64,000 nucleotides of DNA from positions 930,001-994,000 of the forward strand of contig NZ_CP019288.1 in the NCBI RefSeq assembly GCF_009901525.1. Reading direction: 5' to 3'. Positions 45,901 through 53,900 of the stretch are shown here, piece after piece. This stretch comes from Kordia antarctica (GTDB lineage: Bacteria > Bacteroidota > Bacteroidia > Flavobacteriales > Flavobacteriaceae). How positions within the stretch are numbered: the stretch's first letter is position 1; every line of letters begins with the position of its first letter. The translations under genes and the position numbers were made by a program. The notes beneath the pieces are model-generated. The model made no database searches and had not been told where the DNA came from. It worked only from the letters and a program-made list of their open reading frames with translations.

Positions 45901-48092
45901 AAAGGAAGAAATTTATCTTCATTTATGTGCTGAAATGCATTTTGCTCTGGTGTTTCTGTATTCGTTAAGTCTATGGTAGGAATACTGAAATTAAATTCAT
46001 TAAAAGGTGTTATATCTTGGTAAGCTTCATCGTTTTCAACTTTTAAAGTAGTTCGTAAGACTTCGTGTCTTTTTATGGTTTGAAGAATCGCCTTCTCAAA
46101 AAGTTTGTATTCATCGTCATTAAGATTCATATATAAATATGCAGGCATGTTATATATTGCTGAACCTGAAATTTGACACGCTATCCACATATTTCGTTGA
46201 GAGAAAGATAATGGTATTTTCCCCGTACTTTCACTTTTAGCAATTGATACGAAACTTGTTTTATTTGCCTTTTCTATTAATTCTTCATGTGATTTTAAGA
46301 AAGGAGATTCAAATATTTCTGCAAATGTAATTGCGACATTAAATTCTTTTTGATATGCTGTAATTAAACGCATAGCACTAATACTATTTCCTCCTATTTG
46401 GAAAAAATTATCCTGTAAGAATACCGTTTCTTCATCTAGTATATTTTGCCATATTGCAACGATTTTTTGTTGCAGTATATTTAATTTTTTTGAAGATTTA
46501 TTTTTGGCCGTATTTCGTAAGTTGTCTATAAGTGCTTTTTCATCTATTTTACCATTGGCATTTAATGGAAATCTATCTAAATGTATAAATAGAGAAGGCA
46601 TTTCGTATTCCGACAAATATGCTTGAGAATGTTTGAAAAGCGCATCATTAATCTCCTTTTTTGCGGTATAAAAACAAATAAGACGTACTTGTGATTCTTG
46701 TGTTTGTATGCTACATTTAATACTTTTTACAGTTGCGTTTTTTAGTATTGTATTCTCAATAGCGTTAAGATTTACTTGAACTCCATTAAGCTTTGTCATG
46801 GCGTCAATTCGACCTAAAACAGTTGTATTCCAATCCGTATCATATTGTCCATAATCACCTGTTTTATATACAATTTCGTGTTCCTCTTTCAGCGGATTCT
46901 GTACAAATCGTTCTGCCGTTGCTGCAACATCTTTATAATATCCTTTAGATAAGAATGGAGTACGAATGTATATTTCTCCTTCTTCACCTGATTTACATAA
47001 TTTGCCTTGTGCATTTATTATTAAAATAGCCGTATTAGCTATTGGTTTTCCTACGCTTAGCAACTCAGAAGATATCGATTCAATTTCTTTGTCTGCTATA
47101 TAGAACGTTTTAATTAAGGTAGATTCTGTCGCTCCGTAAAAATTAACCAATTTTGTATTGGATCCATACTTTTGTTGCCAATTGTAAATATCTTTTTCAT
47201 ATAGTTTTTCACCTGATAAGAATAAATAACGCAATAAGAAAGGTTCTTTGCTAGTATCTTCAGAAAGTATTAATCTACAAAAAGTAGGCACCATATGTGC
47301 CAGCGATATTTTCTGCGCTCGCATCCACTTAGAGAGTTGTACGATATCAGAACGTATTTCTTGCGATGGAATACATAATGTCGCTCCATTAGCTAATGAT
47401 AAAAAGATGTCACGCAAAGAAGCATCAAACGAAAAAGAAACTAATTGTCCTACACGGTCGTTTTCAGTTACGTTGAATTCATTTGTTTGCCAGTTTATAA
47501 AGTGTCCTAAACTTTTATGACGTCCAAGAATTGCTTTTGGTTTTCCTGTTGATCCTGATGAGAAGAAAATACTATTTGAATCTTCTCCACTTGCCTCGTC
47601 AAATACGAAGTTAGGAACTGTTTCATCTTCAAAATTGATCTGTACTTTTAATATATCTTCGTATTTAGATAATTGAATTCCACTAGTGTTTACCTCAACA
47701 ATAAAAACAGTTGGAATATTATATTCAAACAATTCATTGTAATGTTCAAAATTGGCTAATTGATTTTGCTCTACAAATACAACATTAGGTTTGATTGTTT
47801 CAAATAATGAAGCCCAATGGTTTTTTCTGTATTTTTTATCTAATGGTAAATAAACCGCTCCAGCTTTAAAAGTTGCTATTAGTGAAAATATGTATAATAT
47901 TTCCTGACTTGCATACATAGCCACAACATCATCTTTACCTGCGTATTGATGAATTAATTTTGCAATTTGATTGGCAATAGTGTTCACCTGTTGATAGCTA
48001 AAATGAGTTGTACTCGTTTCAACAGCTACCTTTTCAGGATATTGCTCAGCGCAATGCTCAAATAATGTATGTACTAACTTCTTATTTTTCAT
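39903..48092 (-). CDS. NRPS-3, A-PCP-C-A-PCP-C-A-PCP
   Basis: A 2729-residue protein that starts directly with an A domain. A1 is divergent: A3 is FFSSGSTGKPKA (~181), A5 is NFYGATEST, and A8 lacks the usual RGxRIE, reading KLNGVQVNLNAIE. Its pocket D-A-R-H-F-S-F-L-I-K is unassigned. Then PCP DNFFQIGGNSI (~564); C with HHLVGDVWS (~762); A2 (TSGSTGNPKG ~1227, FDSS), pocket D-S-A-L-I-A-E-V-W-K, perhaps aromatic; PCP (~1604); C with HHIICDGWS (~1807); A3 with a Gly pocket D-I-L-Q-L-G-M-I-W-K (~2279); and a PCP with DLGLNSL (~2661). The C domain for A1 is probably the separate protein encoded two genes upstream. The start overlaps the racemase stop by 11 bp. A3 is a near-identical copy of the second A domain of NRPS-4. 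Confidence 0.95.
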   Translation of the reverse strand: MKNKKLVHTLFEHCAEQYPEKVAVETSTTHFSYQQVNTIANQIAKLIHQYAGKDDVVAMYASQEILYIFSLIATFKAGAVYLPLDKKYRKNHWASLFETIKPNVVFVEQNQLANFEHYNELFEYNIPTVFIVEVNTSGIQLSKYEDILKVQINFEDETVPNFVFDEASGEDSNSIFFSSGSTGKPKAILGRHKSLGHFINWQTNEFNVTENDRVGQLVSFSFDASLRDIFLSLANGATLCIPSQEIRSDIVQLSKWMRAQKISLAHMVPTFCRLILSEDTSKEPFLLRYLFLSGEKLYEKDIYNWQQKYGSNTKLVNFYGATESTLIKTFYIADKEIESISSELLSVGKPIANTAILIINAQGKLCKSGEEGEIYIRTPFLSKGYYKDVAATAERFVQNPLKEEHEIVYKTGDYGQYDTDWNTTVLGRIDAMTKLNGVQVNLNAIENTILKNATVKSIKCSIQTQESQVRLICFYTAKKEINDALFKHSQAYLSEYEMPSLFIHLDRFPLNANGKIDEKALIDNLRNTAKNKSSKKLNILQQKIVAIWQNILDEETVFLQDNFFQIGGNSISAMRLITAYQKEFNVAITFAEIFESPFLKSHEELIEKANKTSFVSIAKSESTGKIPLSFSQRNMWIACQISGSAIYNMPAYLYMNLNDDEYKLFEKAILQTIKRHEVLRTTLKVENDEAYQDITPFNEFNFSIPTIDLTNTETPEQNAFQHINEDKFLPFDLENGPLIRAQRIKIAANTYIFYYNIHHLVGDVWSLDILIQDILSYYSYYKGETTEMLPELPIQYKDYVYWQTTQLETDIFKNHKKYWKHTLANELPILELPSNKQRPLTQSYNGYKLFFYFDKETSSSIQDFSKNSGGTLFMFLLTSLKVLFYRYTGQRDLLIGSPVSGREHTDLSNQIGLYVNTLPIRTQIDENISFKELFEKVKRNLLETYAHQMYPFDKLIEDLDIKRDTSRSLLFDILIVLQNTFNTNTNLEIASDEIMTINDGGKAVARFDLTFTFIEVGNHIKLELIYNEDIHDHEMMSGLLYDYQQLCKNILIDIDQEIDTLSFLSPTKETELLLGFNASRKSYPKNKTVLDLFEAQVQKHPDNIAVTFNDKHFTFQEINEQANQLSHYLKQEYSPKQDDLIGIKLVNSEKVIISMLAILKAGAAYVPIDINYPEKRIVYITNDSNCKVIIEEKLMEQFYASVNTYSKENVATTITENNLAYIIYTSGSTGNPKGVMIEHANLLTSTLARNEYYDYIKSQLLLSSFSFDSSVAIIWESLTKGSQLFIVDNETLKDTVALLSLINTYRIESILAVPSFYNLILDYVDVENLSLKRVISAGEALNETLLKKHFEHLPLCKLYNEYGPTENTVWATVGKVENSTEDIGIGKPIANSSVYILNDQNGLQPKGVVGEISLTGDGIARGYLNRDDLTAEKFIPNPFDNNSRIYKTGDLGKWLPDGNIKFLGRKDNQVKIRGNRIELGEIEKVLAAKSGIKKVVVIIKESISGDKHIIAYYTNESSSESSDLKQYMATQLPAYMVPSYFIFLDTFPITANGKIDIKGLPAPEDLGIATGAIYVPPTTEIQRKLIAIWKVILEKEQIGIKDDFFELGGHSLKIIRLISEYHKIFNAKVSITNLFIQGSLEAHETLILQAKKEAFSTIPKLEQANNYAVSDSQRRLWVLSQFGEGSVAYNMPNTTLLEEIHDIEIFVKAIHSVLERHEVLRTVFKEQTDGTIRQCVLQPEELAFLIDQQDFSNEESPLKSAFNYLDIDAYVPFDLKNGPLLRVKIIQLDDAKYILYYNMHHIICDGWSMNILSRDIMAYYKHFSTQIELELPVLQIQYRDYAAWQLNQLQSEEFSSLKEYWLDKLSGTLPVLNLPGAKQRPKLKTYNGHVLNTYINKKLTSEIREYITYNGGTLFMFLVTALKVLIYRYTNQDDIIIGTSVAGREHADLEDQIGCYLNTLALRNQIQSNVSFDTLYAQVKNNLLDAYSHQSYPFDRLVEELKLTRDTSRSTLFDILVLLQNTGDDEEMPEINEEEIDQIHHEVDMMVKFDIEFDFSEVGDCIFCQVRYNTDIYESTIIENLIKRFKNLITNLLPASENLIGNISYLSTEDEHRLVYQYNQTEQSYTKESTFLDIVATQVTTNPDAIAIQDAETSYTYKETWSRIEDISSHLVSTLGEIKEPIVVLLDRSSEMLLIILGILKSGKSYIPIDIGFPEDRINYIIEDSKAKYIITDVNLQLPLKGVNAKVLDKGEILKSEVVNVVTLPVSAEDTAYIIYTSGSTGKPKGVEIGHDSLHNFLLSMQKSPGISSSDRMYSVTTYSFDISILEFFVPLISGASVYISSRLELSDPLKLQESIEQYNPTIMQATPSFYQLLLDSGWLGNSALRVLCGGDALSEGLSTNLLGKVKELWNMYGPTETTIWSMLRKISEGDRSNNIGYPIDNTQIYLLDAQKELVPEGVVGQLYIGGSGLAKGYYQKESLTSERFISHRFSDTSKEETLYYTGDLGRRMLDGSIEFLGRDDYQVKLRGYRIELGEIEKVVLESSQEIKEAVVLAKESEGEKTLVAYYTSTKIVDKKALRDSLLKKLSSYMVPSYYKQLDSFPLTANGKIDRKSLPDITNEDIIKNEYKAPKNEIEKAMVQILKNSIKEDVLIIGTTDNFFDLGLNSLSLMQVLNQFNSTLNLTLRPLDLFQYPNIKALVENVLNDQTSQEEISSNIFEDMDEILDIFDE
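40190..41783 (-). repeat. A-domain duplicate, copy 2 (pairs with 28969-30562)
   Basis: This segment encodes the third A domain of NRPS-3 and matches the second A domain of NRPS-4 almost base for base, synonymous positions included. The neighbouring C and PCP domains do not match at this level, so only the A domain was copied. Confidence 0.95.
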
Positions 48093-48786
48093 TAGTTCTT
48101 TTCAAATCCATTTTTGTAATAACTTCTTCCACCAGCATAGATATTGTGTCCACATAAACAATATCGGTTTGTAGGCTTTCGTATCCTATTTGCATTTCAG
48201 AACAGCCACCAATGATGACTTCAACTTGTTGTTCTTTGAGCGCATTGAATGCTTGCTTAAAAAGTGAAAATGCTTCTTGTGAAATTTTTGATGATTTTAA
48301 TCCGCCTTTCATATATATGCCTTTCATGAGAATATCTTCTTGCGTGGTTGCATCAAGAGTAACAATTTCCATATGAGTTTGGTCATGAAAGAGTCTAGAT
48401 TTTAAAGTGCCAGTGGTTGCTAACAATCCTACTCTTTTAATTCCCTTTTTTTCTAAAGCTTTTAGCGTGATTTCGATCGGGTTTATTATATTTTTTTTTA
48501 GTTTTTCATCTAATTGATTTACATAATAATAGGATGTAATACATGTCAAGACTATATAATCTACTCCTAAGGAATGCATCATTTTAATTGACTTTTCTAT
48601 TTCATCTTTTGGTGATTCTTGACCATAGACAATTGCGAGTGTCCTATCTGGAACTTTGCTGTTATTATGAAGTATAAACTCAGGAAAGTCTTGATCTGTA
48701 GGCGCTTCTATTCTATTTATAAGTTTATTCATAAAATAGAGCCCAGCGCGTGTACCCATACCGGAAATAATTCCTAGTTTTTTCAA
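48082..48786 (-). CDS. Aspartate/glutamate racemase family protein
   Basis: A 234-residue PLP-independent racemase. The N-terminal LGIISGMGTRAGLYF is typical of aspartate racemases. The two catalytic cysteines are visible in VLTCITSYYY (near residue 80, usual form PCNTAH, so the Asn after Cys is replaced by Ile) and GGCSEMQ (near 195). These enzymes use two cysteines to invert acidic amino acids. The gene lies between a stand-alone C protein and the A-domain-first NRPS-3, overlapping the latter by 11 bp, so it may supply a D-amino acid to the split module or to another module. The replaced CNT motif leaves the substrate and even activity open. Confidence 0.85.
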   Translation of the reverse strand: MKKLGIISGMGTRAGLYFMNKLINRIEAPTDQDFPEFILHNNSKVPDRTLAIVYGQESPKDEIEKSIKMMHSLGVDYIVLTCITSYYYVNQLDEKLKKNIINPIEITLKALEKKGIKRVGLLATTGTLKSRLFHDQTHMEIVTLDATTQEDILMKGIYMKGGLKSSKISQEAFSLFKQAFNALKEQQVEVIIGGCSEMQIGYESLQTDIVYVDTISMLVEEVITKMDLKRTNEK

Positions 48787-48845
48787 TTGTACGTTGTTTT
48801 ATTAATTATTTGGTTGATACAGTAAAAGGTTGATAATGTATAATG

Positions 48846-50486
48846 CTAAAAATCATCACTCATTTCATTATTTATTTTTTCTAGAAAATCGTCGTATTCT
48901 TTTTTATCTGTTGTAGAAACAGTTTCTTCTTTAATTACTTCTAACGATATAGTAAAATCTTGTATGTTTAGTGCTTCAGAATTTGTTGCTTGCTGTACTA
49001 GTTTCCTATAGTTAAGCAGTAATTCGCGCATGGTATCATCATTATAAATATCTGTATTATAATTTAAGTCTATACTTAACAATCCTCCTATTTCAGCAAA
49101 ACAGAATGTAAGATCAAATTTAGAAGCCACAGCACCATACGATTCTACTGCACCTATATTTTTCACTTTAAATTCTTCCGTGTTTTTAGAATTTGTAAAG
49201 TTTTGGAGTATGACCAATACATCAAAAAGCGGATTTCTATTTATACTTGTTTTTATTTTGAGATCGTCAATTAATTGATCAAATGGATATTTTTGATGCG
49301 CATAGACTTCTAATATATGCTGCTTTGTTTGATTATATAATGCATTAAACGACATTGCAGCATTCATTTTCGTTCTTATAGCTAGTGTATTTACATAAAA
49401 TCCTATTTGATTTTCTAATGCTAGATGTTCTCTTCCTGCAACTGGCGTTCCTAATATTATATCATCGCTTCCTGAATACCTGTATAGTAACGTATTTAAA
49501 GATGCAATTAAGAACATAAACAGAGTTCCTCCTTTGCCAGAAATATAGGTGTTGATGTTTTTGGTCTCACTTTCTGGTAAATACATTCGTAAAAGGTGAC
49601 CATTATTTGTTCTTGCATTTGGTCTTGCTTGGTGAGAAGGCAATTCCAATACAGGGATTTCATCACTAAAAATAGTTTCCCAAAAAGCTTTGTCTTTTTT
49701 ATTCTCTGCTGTTTTTAATTGTATGCGTTGCCATTTAGCATAATCTTTATACTGGATACTTAGTTCAGGTAATACAGGTGTTTTTCCTTCGGCATATGAT
49801 TTATAAAATTGCATAATATCTCTAGAAAATATATGAATAGACCAACCATCGCTAATTATATGATGCATGTTAAAGTAGAAAAGCCATTTCTTTTCATTAA
49901 TTTTTAATAGCATACATCGTATTAATGGTCCGTTTTCTAAATCGAAAGGAACATAATAATCTTCTTTTATTGTTTTATTCGCTAAAGTTTCAGCATCTTC
50001 TTTAAGTGATACATCAATAACATTCAGTTCAAAATTTAATGCTTCAGGAGTTATAATCCATTGTTGAATTTCACCTTCTTCATTTTTCTTAAAAACCGTT
50101 CTCAGTGATTCATGTCGTTTGATAACAGAAGAAATTGATTTTTCTAATAGTGAAGCGTTAATTTCTTCTTCCAAAACTATTTGGAAAGGCATATTGTAAG
50201 AAATAGAATACTTCTCTATTTGAGATATAATCCACAAGCGAAATTGTGAAGAAGATAACGGATATCCAGTATCTGAAATCTCTACTTTCGCTATTTGATT
50301 GTTTTCTTTATCCTTTAGAAAACCCAGTAACTCCTGCTTATGAGCTTTTAATTTTTCTATAAGAACAGGCGCTGGTTTTGTTCCATTAAACTTGAGTTTA
50401 AGAACATCATCTCCTAGAGAAATATGAATTTTATTTTCTCTGAGTTCTTCTAGTAATTCTTCTATGTGATTTTTTCTAAATGACAT
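48846..50486 (-). CDS. Stand-alone NRPS condensation protein (docking domain + C)
   Basis: A 546-residue protein with an N-terminal TubC-type docking domain (~1-60), followed by a full C domain of the L-donor type: YPLSSSQFRLW, NMHHIISDGWS (~210), TPVAGREHLALENQIGFYVN. It stops shortly after the C domain, with an acidic tail (ending NNEMSDDF). No A or PCP follows. The next NRPS gene downstream starts with an A domain, so the two probably form one module split over two polypeptides, with the racemase gene in between. The acidic tail may be a docking element, but this is inference. Nothing suggests a frameshift, as the reading frame ends cleanly and a separate gene follows. Confidence 0.92.
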   Translation of the reverse strand: MSFRKNHIEELLEELRENKIHISLGDDVLKLKFNGTKPAPVLIEKLKAHKQELLGFLKDKENNQIAKVEISDTGYPLSSSQFRLWIISQIEKYSISYNMPFQIVLEEEINASLLEKSISSVIKRHESLRTVFKKNEEGEIQQWIITPEALNFELNVIDVSLKEDAETLANKTIKEDYYVPFDLENGPLIRCMLLKINEKKWLFYFNMHHIISDGWSIHIFSRDIMQFYKSYAEGKTPVLPELSIQYKDYAKWQRIQLKTAENKKDKAFWETIFSDEIPVLELPSHQARPNARTNNGHLLRMYLPESETKNINTYISGKGGTLFMFLIASLNTLLYRYSGSDDIILGTPVAGREHLALENQIGFYVNTLAIRTKMNAAMSFNALYNQTKQHILEVYAHQKYPFDQLIDDLKIKTSINRNPLFDVLVILQNFTNSKNTEEFKVKNIGAVESYGAVASKFDLTFCFAEIGGLLSIDLNYNTDIYNDDTMRELLLNYRKLVQQATNSEALNIQDFTISLEVIKEETVSTTDKKEYDDFLEKINNEMSDDF

Positions 50487-50510
50487 GCAAAAGGCTTTAA
50501 GCTCTAAATG

Positions 50511-50933
50511 TTATTCTTGAAACTTATGATGTGTGTATGATTTATGAACTATTTTCCATTCGCCTTTTTCCTTCAGTAATAAGAAATAGTCAATGTATCT
50601 TTTTTTAGATTTTGGCATAATAATTTCTGCTTTTGCCATAGCAGCATCGTTTTCATAATCGATAGATATAATTCTTCCAATTCGGTTTTTCTTAACTCCT
50701 TGTACAAAATTCTCAATGTATCTTTTTCCTGATCTGCCTTTAATACTGTCACCATCTACATAATATAGGTTTAAATCTGGATGAAATGCCTTTGCTATTC
50801 TTTCGGGCTCACCATTTGCTGTTCCTTCAATATAATGTGTCAGCGTAGTTGTAATTTTCTCTATTTCGGTTTGAGCTGATAAGAGCTGTATTCCTAAAAA
50901 CATAAGGAATAGCATACATGTTGTTTTTTTCAT
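50511..50933 (-). CDS. Small secreted NTF2-like protein (lumazine-binding-like family)
   Basis: A 140-residue protein with a clear signal peptide (MKKTTCMLFLMFLGIQLLSAQ, cleavage probably after SAQ at 20-21). The remainder looks like an NTF2-like cone fold of the putative lumazine-binding (Lumazine_bd_2) type: a first helix TLTHYIEGTANGEPERIAKAF, then DLNLYYVDGD, a MAKAEI strand, and a final EWKIVHKSYTHH strand. Such proteins occur widely in Bacteroidota as exported proteins of unknown role; some NTF2-like folds are cyclases or isomerases. Its place inside the operon, 42 bp after PKS-1 and 24 bp before the C protein, implies co-expression. A catalytic, binding or self-protection role would be speculation. 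Confidence 0.78.
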   Translation of the reverse strand: MKKTTCMLFLMFLGIQLLSAQTEIEKITTTLTHYIEGTANGEPERIAKAFHPDLNLYYVDGDSIKGRSGKRYIENFVQGVKKNRIGRIISIDYENDAAMAKAEIIMPKSKKRYIDYFLLLKEKGEWKIVHKSYTHHKFQE

Positions 50934-50975
50934 TTTTTTATTTTTTTTATGATTAATATTCTGGTTTAAAGACTT

Positions 50976-53900
50976 TTAGATGATAAGTTCATTTTCATAT
51001 TCTGAGCCTTCATGCTGATCTTTCTTACTTTCTACAAGTTGTACTAGTTCTTTTAAAGTATTCTTGGTAAGAATATCCGAAATTGTTAACTCTACTTCTG
51101 TACGTATTAAAATTCTATTTAACAATTGTGTAGCTAATAATGAGTTTCCTCCCATTTCAAAATAATTGTCTAATATTCCAACTTTTTCATATCCTAAGAC
51201 TTCACCCCAAATACCAGCAATTACTTTTGCCATTTCTGTCTCTGGTTCAACATAAATACTATTACCTCTTCTAGTTTCTAAATTTGTATTAGTAATAGCA
51301 TGCTTTCCTGTTGTTTCTTTATGCTGTATATCATTATACAGTACTTCTATTCTTTCAGAAATTACTTTGTTATTGTTTGGGAACAACGCCTTGATCTTCT
51401 TGCGATACTCTTTATGAATTTGATCTAAATCGTTTAGCAATTCTTCTGAAATATGTTTGTCATTTTGCATTCCAACCTCTACTGTCAAACGCAAACGATC
51501 ATTCTCAAATTTTTCATTTTTTTGATGGTGAGAAACTTTTATGTCTTCAAAATTTTCATATCCGATCTGCAATTGAGGCTTCCAAAAATAATTTTTAGAG
51601 AAAGCATAACCAGGTAATGAAATTGTTTTGCCTAAAGCGTTTTCGGGTTTACTAAATGCAATTCCTAAGTTGTTTAGCAATGCTTTTCCTCTGGTATATT
51701 GCAGCAAAGCACTTGTTGTATCTGAAGAAGATGGAAGCATATGAACGGTCTTCATGTCTTGTCCATAAGCAGCTTTTATGAAAGATGATAATCCATTTCC
51801 GGGTCCTACTTCAATAAACACTGGATTTGTCACATTCTTACGTACTTGATCAACTGCTTCCGTAAATTGTACTGGATTCATAATTTGATCTAGCCAATAT
51901 TGTCCCGAAGTTAATTCTTTAGAAGATACTTCTTTTCCTGTATATGTAGAATATATACTTACAGATGGTTCTTTGAAGTTTATCTTGGATAAAATTGCAG
52001 TAAACTCTTCCAACACACCTGCCATCATAGAAGTATGAAAGGCATGAGAAACTCTCAATTTTTCACAGTTAATTTCTTGACTTTTTAATAATGCAATTTG
52101 CTTGTCTATAGCTGCTGTTTCACCACCAATTACTACACTATCTATAATATTGTAAACACATATAGAAACAGATTGCATAAGTAAAGGCGTTAGTTCTTCT
52201 TCATTTTTTCTAACAATTGCCATACTTCCTTTAGGCATCATTCCCATTAAGCGGCCTCTGTGATATACAAGTGTTAATGCTTCTTGTAGTGTAAAAACTT
52301 CGGCAATACAAGCTGCTACATATTCGCCCAAACTATGACCAATCATAGCTTTTGGTTTTATGCCATTTCGAATCAATTCTTTCGCTAAGCAATATTCTAC
52401 TATAAATAATGCAACTTGTGTATTTTGAGTCTGATTTAATGCTTCTTGTTGATCGTCAGAAAAAATAATATCTTTAAAAATAGTTGCTGTGAGTTCAGTA
52501 AGAAATTCAAAACAAGTATCCATGTCTTTTTTAAACGCAAGATTCTGATTATAAAGATCATACGCCATCTTACTATATTGACTTCCTTGTCCAGGAAATA
52601 CAAAAACACCAGAAGTTAATTCTCCTTTACTTTCAAAACAACCTTCTAGTTTTTCACTTGCTAATTGAGATAATAATTCTTCTTTATTATGACTTATAGC
52701 ATTAAATCGATATGGCATTAACTTTCTACAATATAAAGTTGTATACTCAATATTTCTTAAGTCTATTTCGGGAGTCGCTGTGATGTAGTTTACAAGGTTT
52801 TCTTTTTGTTTTTGCAGATTTTCTAAATTCTCAGCAGATAAACTGATTATATATGACTGATCTATATCTTTAGTACTTGTTGCTTTTGTTGGTGGTTGCT
52901 CTACAATAACATGCACATTTGTTCCTCCAACTCCAAGAGAACTTATTCCTGCTCTTCTTATTTCAAAAGAATCTGACCAAGGTTCTACAGATTTATTCAC
53001 ATAAAAAGGAGATGTTTTTAATTGTAATGCAGGGTTTGCTTCATTATAATTGATGTTTGGTGGCAATACACCTTCATTCACGCACATAACTGCTTTGATT
53101 AAGGAAGCAACTCCGGCAGCAGCATCCAAGTGTCCGATATTAGCTTTTACAGAACCTAATGCGCAAAATTGGTCTTTTGTTGTGTATTCTCTAAAAGCTT
53201 CTGATAGTGCTGTTACTTCTATTGGATCTCCTATTTTGGTTCCTGTTCCATGTGCTTCAATCATTCCTATGGAATCAGGATTTATATCTGATACAGCTAA
53301 TGCTTCAAGAATTACATCTCGCTGAAAGTTGACACTTGGCGTTGAATAGCCTTGTTTGTTTGATCCATCATTATTAACAGCTGTTCCTTTTATGAGTCCA
53401 TAGATTTGATCTTTATCTCTAATTGCATCTTCAGCTCTTTTTAAAATAACAGTTGCCACGCCGCTTCCCATAACTGTTCCACTAGCATTTTTATCAAAAG
53501 GTCTGCAAACTCCATCTCGTGCATAAATAGATTCGGGAATATAGAAATAACCAATGCTTTCACTAGAATCAAAAGAAACTCCACCTGCCATTGCCATGTC
53601 ACATTCATGATTTAATAAACCTTGACATGCTAAATGCACAGCTAATAATGATGTAGAACATGCTGTTTGAACAGTCATTGCTGCTCCAGTTAGATTTAGT
53701 TTATATGATATCCATGTCGCTAGAAAATCTTTTTCATTTAAAATTCTATACATTAAAAAATCTACTGGTTCCGTTAATGCGTTTGTTCCTAAAATACGCA
53801 TTAGGTAAGAGTTTGTAGACATGCCGCAATAGTTTGCAATTGCTATATCTGAATTATCTCCTGCGTAACCTGCGTCTTCCAAAGCATGCCAACTATTTTC

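Noticed and set aside
48846-50486. Stand-alone C protein as a frameshifted remnant of a larger NRPS
   Set aside because: It ends after a complete C domain with an ordinary stop, and two separate, well-formed genes lie in the normal order after it. A split module explains it better than a frameshift.
50573-50755. 60-codon minus-strand frame inside the NTF2-like gene
   Set aside because: It overlaps the 140-residue frame that has a proper signal peptide and fold; the internal frame is a shadow.
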